This document shows, in pieces, positions 57,474 through 64,000 of a stretch of 64,000 nt of DNA. Both the position numbers and the translations under genes were made by a program. This DNA is from Pseudoalteromonas piscicida. Lineage in GTDB: Bacteria; Pseudomonadota; Gammaproteobacteria; Enterobacterales; Alteromonadaceae. Below the pieces are notes generated by a model. The model was given only the letters and a program-made list of their open reading frames with translations. It made no database searches and was not told the DNA's origin. Position 1 is the stretch's first letter. The number at the start of each line of letters is the position of its first letter. The stretch lies in NCBI RefSeq assembly GCF_002744175.1, contig NZ_NKHF01000023.1:1-64000 (forward strand). The letters are read 5' to 3'.

Positions 57474-58073
57474 TTAAACGACAAATAAACCGTAAAGAAC
57501 AAGCATAACTAAAGTCAACGCAAAACCAATTCGGATCCGTTTAAGTATGGTCTCATCTTTAAGCGTTTTAAATATCACACCACCTAATGCTAGCCACATA
57601 GTGTCGACCACTATCGCCACCACATGGCACACACTGGCGGCAAGCAAGGTAGCAACTAGATTTGAGCCTGCAGGCACAGAAGCAGTCGCAAAAATAGCGA
57701 TGCAAGCTGCGTAGGCTTTGGGGTTAAGGAGGTTAAGAATAAACCCATCTTTAAAGCTAGGTAGCTGTGCGCCAGCATTACCAAGCGCCGAGTTGTTTGC
57801 TGCAATTTTATAGGCAACGTAAATTAAGTAGGCGGCTGCAAGCCACTTTAGCACGAGCGTCACCTGAGGCTGACTTACCAGCAATCCAGCCACTCCCGTA
57901 GCCGCACAGATCACTGCTACTAACAACCCCGCCAAAATACCAGCTAAGAACGGCAAACCTTTTTTCACTCCCTGACTGGCGCCAGCTGCCGCAAGTGCAA
58001 GCGGCGCAGGTCCGGGAGAGCCAAGTAACACCGCGGTTGTAACCGCTACCGAAAGTAAAGCTTCAAACATCAT
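57474..58073 (-). CDS. LysE family amino-acid exporter
   Basis: About 199 residues with six membrane helices. Marks of the LysE/RhtB family: GSPGPAPLALAAAGASQGVKKGLPFLAGILAGL near the start and FKDGFILNLLNPKAYAACIAIFA in the middle (the N-P-K-A motif). Exports amino acids or related compounds; the substrate is unknown. Two adjacent ATG codons (58073 and 58070) follow an AAGGAC site. It lies downstream of prpF, but a terminator separates them. Confidence 0.87.
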   Translation of the reverse strand: MMFEALLSVAVTTAVLLGSPGPAPLALAAAGASQGVKKGLPFLAGILAGLLVAVICAATGVAGLLVSQPQVTLVLKWLAAAYLIYVAYKIAANNSALGNAGAQLPSFKDGFILNLLNPKAYAACIAIFATASVPAGSNLVATLLAASVCHVVAIVVDTMWLALGGVIFKTLKDETILKRIRIGFALTLVMLVLYGLFVV

Positions 58074-58169
58074 ATCGTCCTTATGATTTACAAGTCTGCA
58101 TGGTGATACCAAAGATGAAACCCAATGACAGGCACACCTTCACGACCAAGCAACAACTCGGGAGTTTTC

Positions 58170-58203
58170 TTATCTTGAAAATAAGGCTCCTGGGAACAGA
58201 GCC
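58170..58203 (-). terminator. Terminator of the prp operon
   Basis: On minus, GGCTC-TGTTCCCAG-GAGCC is followed by TTATTTTC, shortly after the prpF stop. The stem is short, so strength is moderate. Confidence 0.6.
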
Positions 58204-58220
58204 TTTAATTTAGTATGGAA

Positions 58221-59396
58221 CTACGCCTCAGGGACGCGAACAAAGCCTTCCATTAGCACCCGAGCGCTGCGGCTCATAATGGCTTTTTTAGCTTGCCAGC
58301 GACCTGACTCTTGTAGCGCTTCAGCGCCAACCTTTAAGGTGCCTGACGGATGTCCGAAGGTCACAGAATTAAGATTACCGCCACCTGCAGCTTCGTTAAC
58401 TAAGGTGCCAGGAATTGCTGCTGCAGTTGCTATCGCCACAGCAGCCGTGCCCATCATCGCATGGTGTAACTTACCCATAGATAACGCGCGAACGTTTAGG
58501 TCGATGGTATTGGCTTCCACCGCTTTACCGCTCGATGCTGCATAAGATTTAGCAGGTGAAACGAAGGCTATTTTTGGGGTATGTTGGCGAACTTTCGCTT
58601 CGTCAATATGACCTATTAAACCCATTTTAACTGCGCCATAAGCACGAATCTTTTCAAATCGCTCTAGTGCAGCTGAGTCCCCATTAATCGCTTCTTGCAA
58701 TTCTGTACCTTCATAGCCTAAATCGGCGGCACGGAAGAAAAGCGTTGGGATCCCGGCACTAATCATAGTCACTTCAAAGGTGCCTTCATCAGGCACAGTT
58801 AACGTATCGACAAGATTGCCCGATGGAAACATATCAACATCCGGATCGCTTGGATCCATAAACTCAACCACCACTTCTGCTGCAGGGAAAGTTACGCCAT
58901 CCAGTTCAAAGTCGCCCGTCTCTTGTACTTCTCCATTGCTGATAGGAATATGCGCCACTATAGTTTTGCTAATATTCGCCTGCCAGATTTTAACTACGGC
59001 GATGCCGTTTTCTGGTACTTTATCGGCGTCAACTAGGCCATTACTAATTGCAAATGCCCCCACGGCAGCTGTTAAGTTGCCGCAGTTTCCGCTCCAATCA
59101 ATAAATGGCTTGTCGATAGCAACCTGACCAAACAAGTAATCCACGTCATGGTCGGTTTTATCGCTTTTACTTAAGATCACGGTTTTACTGGTGCTTGAAG
59201 TTGCTCCCCCCATGCCATCGGTATGTTTGCCATAGGGATCTGGGCTGCCAATCACACGTAACAGTAAATTATCTCGCGCTTCACCCGGTTGCTGCGCACA
59301 CTCTGGTAAATCCGCTAAATTAAAGAATACCCCTTTTGAGGTGCCGCCACGCATATAAGTGGCGGGAATTTTAATTTGAGGCTTAAACTGACCCAT
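58221..59396 (-). CDS. prpF: 2-methylaconitate cis-trans isomerase PrpF
   Basis: A 391-residue diaminopimelate-epimerase-fold isomerase. It starts PATYMRGGTSKGVFF, the PrpF signature, and has DGMGGATSSTSKTVIL, CGNLTAAVGAFAI (the Cys-Gly-Asn loop) and AVNEAAGGGNLNSVTFGHPSG-type sequence near the end. It works with AcnD, which makes 2-methylaconitate in the trans form that must be isomerised before hydration in the methylcitrate cycle. It starts two bases after acnD ends. Confidence 0.95.
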   Translation of the reverse strand: MGQFKPQIKIPATYMRGGTSKGVFFNLADLPECAQQPGEARDNLLLRVIGSPDPYGKHTDGMGGATSSTSKTVILSKSDKTDHDVDYLFGQVAIDKPFIDWSGNCGNLTAAVGAFAISNGLVDADKVPENGIAVVKIWQANISKTIVAHIPISNGEVQETGDFELDGVTFPAAEVVVEFMDPSDPDVDMFPSGNLVDTLTVPDEGTFEVTMISAGIPTLFFRAADLGYEGTELQEAINGDSAALERFEKIRAYGAVKMGLIGHIDEAKVRQHTPKIAFVSPAKSYAASSGKAVEANTIDLNVRALSMGKLHHAMMGTAAVAIATAAAIPGTLVNEAAGGGNLNSVTFGHPSGTLKVGAEALQESGRWQAKKAIMSRSARVLMEGFVRVPEA

Positions 59397-59398
59397 GG

Positions 59399-61993
59399 TT
59401 ATACGCCTTCCGCTTCGAGGAAGTCTTGAGCGAAGCGCTGCAATACACCACCTGCAGAGTAAATAGACACTTCTTCAAAAGTATCTAATCGACAAGTCAC
59501 TGGGACCTCTACACGTTCACCACTTTGACGATTAACCACCAGTGTTAATGTGGCGCCTGGAGCCGGCTCCCCTTCAACGTCGTAGGTTTCTGTGCCATCG
59601 AGTTCAAGCGTTTTACGGGTTGTACCCGCTTTAAATTCAAGCGGTAGTACACCCATACCGATTAAGTTGGTACGGTGAATACGCTCAAACCCTTCCGCTG
59701 CGATAACTTCAACTCCAGCTAATCGAACACCTTTTGCAGCCCAATCACGAGATGAACCTTGGCCGTAATCGGCACCGGCAACGATGATCAGCGGTTGTTT
59801 ACGCTCCATGTAGGCTTCGATGGCTTCCCACATTCTGGTGACTTTGCCTTCAGGCTCAACACGCGCCAGTGAACCCTGTACCACTTCGCCGTTTTCAACC
59901 ACCATTTCGTTTAATAGTTTAGGGTTGGCGAATGTCGCACGCTGTGCCGTTAAGTGATCACCTCGGTGTGTAGCGTATGAGTTAAAATCTTCTTCAGGTA
60001 GGCCCATTTTTGCTAAATATTCGCCGGCTGCACTACTTGCCAAAATCGCATTCGATGGCGACAAATGGTCAGTGGTGATGTTATCGCCTAAAATCGCTAA
60101 TGGACGCATACCTTTCATGGTGCGCTCACTCGCCAGTGCCCCTTCCCAATAAGGAGGGCGACGAATATAGGTACTCATTGGACGCCACTGATAAAGCGGA
60201 TCATTGTCTTCACCATAGTCTACGGTGAGGTCAAACATTGGCTCATAAACGGCGCGGAACTGCTCTGGTTTTACACTTTCTTTGATCACCGCATCGATTT
60301 CTTCATCGCTTGGCCAAATGTCTTTTAGCGTTACCGGATTACCTTCTTGGTCGCGACCTAGAACGCCATTTTCAATATCAAAGCGCACAGTGCCTGCAAT
60401 TGCATAAGCCACAACTAGCGGTGGTGAAGCTAAGAAGGCTTGTTTTGCATAGGGGTGAATACGACCGTCAAAGTTACGGTTACCCGATAACACTGCCGTT
60501 GAATACAAATCGCGGTCAATCACTTCTTGTTGGATTTTTGGATCAAGTGCGCCACTCATGCCATTACAAGTCGTACAAGCAAAGGCAACGACACCAAAAC
60601 CGAGCTGTTCAAGCTCAGGTAAGAGCTTTGCTTCTTCCATATAAGAACGCACTGCTTTTGACCCCGGAGCAAAAGACGTTTTCACCCAAGGTTTACGAGC
60701 AAGGCCTAGTTTATTAGCATTACGCGCCAGTAAGCCTGCGGCAACTACGTTGCGTGGGTTACTGGTGTTAGTGCAGCTAGTGATAGCAGCGATGATCACC
60801 GCGCCATCTGGCATTAAACCATCTTTTGGCGCTTCAATCTCTTTAACAATACCTTGATTGGCAAGGTCGTTAGTTGCAACGCGACGATGCGGATTTGAAG
60901 GACCTGCAATATTACGAGTCACCGTAGACAAATCGAACTTAAGTACACGCTCGTACTGTACGTTTTGTAAAGAATCAGCCCAAAGCCCTGTTAGCTTCGC
61001 GTATTTTTCCACCAGCTTTATTTGCTCGTCGTCACGGCCTGTGAGCTTCAAATAATCAATGGTTTGCTCATCGATATAGAACATGGCCGCAGTTGCACCA
61101 TACTCTGGGGTCATGTTTGAAATTGTCGCACGGTCACCTAAATTAAGGTCCTGCGTACCTTCACCAAAGAATTCTAAGTAGCTAGAAACTACACGTTCTT
61201 TACGCAAGAACTCAGTGATCGCCAGTACGATATCCGTTGCGGTGATCCCCGGTTGACGTTTGCCAATGATCTCAACACCCACAATATCCGGCAGTCGCAT
61301 GTAAGACGCACGACCAAGCATCACGCTTTCCGCTTCAAGGCCACCTACACCAACGGCAATAACACCGAGTGCATCTACGTGTGGCGTGTGGCTGTCGGTG
61401 CCAACAAGTGTATCAGGGAAGGCAACACCGTCGCGCGCTTGAATAACCGGTGACATTTTTTCTAAGTTGATTTGGTGCAAAATACCGTTGCCCGGCGGGA
61501 TCACATCAACGTTTTTGAATGCCGTTTTAGTCCAGTTGATAAAATGAAAACGGTCGTCGTTACGACGGTCTTCAATCGCGCGGTTTTTCTCAAATGCATT
61601 TTCTTCATACCCAGCATGCTCCACAGCCAAACTGTGATCGACAATCAGCTGAGTGGGAACGACTGGGTTAACTTTAGCCGGATCGCCACCTTTTTCAGCG
61701 ATGGCATCACGCAGGCCGGCAAGGTCGACTAGTGCTGTTTGACCCAAAATATCATGGCAAACCACGCGAGCAGGAAACCACGGAAAGTCTAAATCGCGAC
61801 GGCGCTCGATAATTTGTTCAAGATAATCATTAAGTTTTTCAGGCTCAGCGCGGCGTACTAAGTTTTCAGCAAGCACACGCGAGGTATAAGGTAAAGTCTC
61901 GTAGCTACCTGGTTTGATGGCTTCTACCGCTTCTTTTGTATCGTAATAGCAAAGCCCAGAATCAGGCAAACGTTTACGGAATTGAGTATTCAT
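59399..61993 (-). CDS. acnD: Fe/S-dependent 2-methylisocitrate dehydratase AcnD
   Basis: An 864-residue aconitase-family enzyme replacing PrpD. The 4Fe-4S Cys are in ITSCTNTSNPRN and FACTTCNGMSGALDP; substrate-binding stretches include DSHTPHVDALGVIAVGVGG and YGQGSSRDWAAKG. It dehydrates 2-methylcitrate in propionate catabolism. ATG 61993 (GGAAG site) is preferred to an in-frame start five codons upstream. It lies 74 bases after prpC. Confidence 0.95.
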   Translation of the reverse strand: MNTQFRKRLPDSGLCYYDTKEAVEAIKPGSYETLPYTSRVLAENLVRRAEPEKLNDYLEQIIERRRDLDFPWFPARVVCHDILGQTALVDLAGLRDAIAEKGGDPAKVNPVVPTQLIVDHSLAVEHAGYEENAFEKNRAIEDRRNDDRFHFINWTKTAFKNVDVIPPGNGILHQINLEKMSPVIQARDGVAFPDTLVGTDSHTPHVDALGVIAVGVGGLEAESVMLGRASYMRLPDIVGVEIIGKRQPGITATDIVLAITEFLRKERVVSSYLEFFGEGTQDLNLGDRATISNMTPEYGATAAMFYIDEQTIDYLKLTGRDDEQIKLVEKYAKLTGLWADSLQNVQYERVLKFDLSTVTRNIAGPSNPHRRVATNDLANQGIVKEIEAPKDGLMPDGAVIIAAITSCTNTSNPRNVVAAGLLARNANKLGLARKPWVKTSFAPGSKAVRSYMEEAKLLPELEQLGFGVVAFACTTCNGMSGALDPKIQQEVIDRDLYSTAVLSGNRNFDGRIHPYAKQAFLASPPLVVAYAIAGTVRFDIENGVLGRDQEGNPVTLKDIWPSDEEIDAVIKESVKPEQFRAVYEPMFDLTVDYGEDNDPLYQWRPMSTYIRRPPYWEGALASERTMKGMRPLAILGDNITTDHLSPSNAILASSAAGEYLAKMGLPEEDFNSYATHRGDHLTAQRATFANPKLLNEMVVENGEVVQGSLARVEPEGKVTRMWEAIEAYMERKQPLIIVAGADYGQGSSRDWAAKGVRLAGVEVIAAEGFERIHRTNLIGMGVLPLEFKAGTTRKTLELDGTETYDVEGEPAPGATLTLVVNRQSGERVEVPVTCRLDTFEEVSIYSAGGVLQRFAQDFLEAEGV

Positions 61994-62067
61994 AACAACT
62001 TCCAACAATCTGTGACGGAGAACAGGCGGCCATGGCGACCGCCAGAATAGACTCGAGTAATGTTCGA

Positions 62068-63189
62068 TTAACGCTCAGAAATAGCAGGAACTGGACGTAG
62101 CTCCTCACCAGTATATTCAGCCGATGGACGAATAATGCGGTTATCTGCACGCTGCTCCATAACGTGTGCAGCCCAACCCGTTAAACGTGACATTACAAAA
62201 ATTGGTGTAAACAATTTAGTTGGAATTTTCATGAAGTTATATGCTGATGCGTGGAAAAAGTCGGCATTACAGAATAGTTTTTTCTCGCGCCACATCACTT
62301 CCTCACAGCGTACAGATACAGGGTAAAGTACTGTGTCGCCAACATCTTCCGCTAGTTTTTCAGACCAACGCTTGATGATTTCGTTACGAGGATCCGAATC
62401 TGAGTAGATAGCGTGGCCAAAGCCCATGATCTTTTCTTTACGCTCTAGCATGCCCATCATTTCTTGCTCTGCGTGATCAGCAGATTCAAAGCGCTCAATC
62501 ATTTCCATTGCCGCTTCGTTTGCACCACCGTGAAGCGGGCCACGTAGAGAACCAATCGCACCAGTAATACAAGAATGCATATCAGAAAGCGTTGAAGCAC
62601 ACACACGAGCTGTAAAGGTTGATGCGTTAAATTCGTGCTCTGCATAAAGGATAAGTGATACGTGCATCACACGCTCATGTAGCTCACTTGGTTTTTCGCC
62701 GTGCAATAAGTGTAAGAAGTGTGCACCGATTGAGTCGTCATCCGTCTCCACATCGATACGAACGCCATCATGGCTAAAGCGATACCAGTAACAAATAATG
62801 CTTGGGAAACTTGCTAGCATGCGATCGGTTACTTTACCTTGCTCATCAAAGCTGGCTTCACCTTCAAGGTTGCCAAGCATTGAACAACCCGTACGTAATA
62901 CATCCATTGGGTGTGCATCAGCAGGAATACGTTCTAATACTTCTTTTAACGCCTGCGGCAAACCGCGCATTGCTTTTAGTTCGCTTTTATAAGCGTCTAG
63001 TTCAGCTTGATTTGGTAAGTTACCTTTAAGGATAAGGTGAGCAACCTCTTCAAACTGACAATTTTCAGCTAGATCCTTTACATCGTAACCACGATAAGTC
63101 AAACCTGAGCCCGACTTACCTACTGTTGATAGTGCTGTTTTTCCTGCTACTTGACCGCGAAGGCCTGCGCCACTTAGTACTTTAGCCAT
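62068..63189 (-). CDS. prpC: 2-methylcitrate synthase PrpC
   Basis: A 373-residue citrate-synthase-family enzyme joining propionyl-CoA and oxaloacetate. It shows LRGPLHGGANEAAMEMIERF (catalytic His), GFGHAIYSDSDPRNEIIKRW (second His) and NADFFHASAYNFMKIPTKLFTPIFVMSRLTGWAAHVMEQ, with an Asp/Arg C-terminal region typical of PrpC. Second gene of the cluster after prpB, separated by 77 bases. Confidence 0.95.
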   Translation of the reverse strand: MAKVLSGAGLRGQVAGKTALSTVGKSGSGLTYRGYDVKDLAENCQFEEVAHLILKGNLPNQAELDAYKSELKAMRGLPQALKEVLERIPADAHPMDVLRTGCSMLGNLEGEASFDEQGKVTDRMLASFPSIICYWYRFSHDGVRIDVETDDDSIGAHFLHLLHGEKPSELHERVMHVSLILYAEHEFNASTFTARVCASTLSDMHSCITGAIGSLRGPLHGGANEAAMEMIERFESADHAEQEMMGMLERKEKIMGFGHAIYSDSDPRNEIIKRWSEKLAEDVGDTVLYPVSVRCEEVMWREKKLFCNADFFHASAYNFMKIPTKLFTPIFVMSRLTGWAAHVMEQRADNRIIRPSAEYTGEELRPVPAISER

Positions 63190-63266
63190 ATTATTGTCTC
63201 CTGAATTTTTTACCTGCTGGGTATTGATATTTTGTGCTGCTGGGCAATCCCAACAGCTTTAATTTT

Positions 63267-64000
63267 TTACTTATTTTTACCTTCGGCGAAGAGGGCATCG
63301 AGCTTTTGCTCATAATCGTGATAACCAAGGTAATCGTACAAATCCATACGGGTTTGCATGGTATCGAGTACCGCTTTCTGATCACCGTTTTCTAAGATAG
63401 ATTGATATACCAGCTCCGCCGCTTTGTTCATTGCTCTGAACGCACTTAATGGATAGAGCACCATATCTACGCCCCACTCACCCAGCTCAGCTTTGTTCCA
63501 AAGTTCTGTTTTACCAAACTCGGTGATATTCGCGAGGATGGGCACATCAAGTGCTTCACTGAATGCGCGATAGTGTTCTTCTGTTTGTACCGCCTCTGCG
63601 AAGATGCCATCTGCGCCTGCCGCTACATAGGCTTTTGCACGCTCAATTGCCGCTTCTAACCCTTCTTGCGCAAACGAATCCGTTCTCGCCATAATGAAAA
63701 AGTCAGGATCGGTGCGCGCATCAACTGCCGCTTTGATACGATCTACCATTTCGTCGGTCGACACGATTTCTTTATTTGGACGATGGCCACAGCGCTTTTG
63801 CGCAACTTGGTCTTCCATATGTACCGCTGCGGCACCTGCTTTTTCCATATCTCGAATGGTTTTTGCAATATTAAATGCACCACCCCAACCAGTATCAATG
63901 TCGACCATTAAAGGTAGATCACAAGCCGAAGTAATGCGACTTACATCGGCAATTACATCATTTAGAGATGTCATTCCTAAGTCAGGTAGACCATACGATG
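63267..64000 (-). CDS. prpB: 2-methylisocitrate lyase PrpB (5' end beyond the window)
   Basis: Partial gene, its C-terminal 244 codons. It cleaves 2-methylisocitrate to pyruvate and succinate. Motifs of the isocitrate-lyase superfamily: [15 protein letters not shown] at the edge, [19 protein letters not shown] (metal-binding Asp), [15 protein letters not shown] (catalytic KRCGH) and [19 protein letters not shown]. The frame is open to the last base, so about 50 N-terminal residues are missing. The promoter and any PrpR regulator must lie to the right. Confidence 0.95.
   Translation of the reverse strand, partial: SYGLPDLGMTSLNDVIADVSRITSACDLPLMVDIDTGWGGAFNIAKTIRDMEKAGAAAVHMEDQVAQKRCGHRPNKEIVSTDEMVDRIKAAVDARTDPDFFIMARTDSFAQEGLEAAIERAKAYVAAGADGIFAEAVQTEEHYRAFSEALDVPILANITEFGKTELWNKAELGEWGVDMVLYPLSAFRAMNKAAELVYQSILENGDQKAVLDTMQTRMDLYDYLGYHDYEQKLDALFAEGKNK

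Noticed and set aside
60310-60717. 135-codon plus-strand frame inside acnD.
   Set aside because: It lies wholly antisense to a conserved enzyme and has no recognisable domain.

Overview
The window looks like a piece of chromosome from a marine gammaproteobacterium of the Alteromonadales, most probably Pseudoalteromonas or a close relative. This is inferred from gene content: a haem-uptake locus with its own TonB/ExbB/ExbD, a GlyGly-CTERM-type secreted subtilase, a mesX-mesD folate-independent methionine synthase pair, and a prpB-prpC-acnD-prpF methylcitrate cluster. No rRNA, tRNA or CRISPR array was seen.

Layout. 1-6.1 kb is an accessory, repeat-rich stretch. It holds a small membrane protein, a TetR regulator, a GFA-type zinc protein, a secreted two-domain FN3-like protein, scrambled pieces of a Y1-like transposase, an Mrr-like nuclease and a protein with a HEPN-type R-x4-H motif. 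6.1-18.4 kb is mainly iron and haem acquisition: an acyltransferase-like membrane protein, a siderophore receptor, a NUDIX gene, and the divergent haem locus (hmuS, receptor, exbD, exbB, tonB on minus; hmuT-hmuU-hmuV on plus) around a Fur-box-like palindrome. 18.4-28.1 kb carries housekeeping and unknown genes (MFS exporter behind a structured leader, VOC, NUDIX, flavin monooxygenase-like, GNAT, RDD, Ntn hydrolase, TauE/SafE) plus an orphan RiPP-precursor-like peptide. 28.2-30.6 kb is mesX-mesD behind MetJ-like boxes. 30.9-36.4 kb has small genes, a broken XRE regulator, an S9 peptidase and a porin. 36.7-47.1 kb has a penicillin-binding-like serine hydrolase, an S41 protease and a five-gene operon (adaptor, ABC ATPase, permease, sigma-54 activator, histidine kinase) with a visible sigma-54 promoter and paired upstream operators. 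47.3-57.4 kb has small proteins, a Crp-like regulator, the subtilase, an alcohol dehydrogenase, a histidine kinase with an apparent frameshift, and a 2OG-Fe(II) oxygenase gene split by a short repeat. 57.5-64 kb is a LysE exporter and the methylcitrate operon, with prpB running off the right edge.

Two themes stand out. First, a family of short non-coding elements with terminal inverted repeats beginning AACCTGA occurs four times, at 1263-1516, 25109-25333, about 31606-31710 and 56298-56493. It behaves like a MITE: the 56 kb copy splits an otherwise readable oxygenase gene, and the 31 kb copy lies beside a truncated regulator. Second, the left 6 kb is a reshuffled island in which a nuclease and a HEPN-like gene sit next to each other, a candidate two-gene defence module. 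All function names rest on reading motifs by eye; no database search was run.
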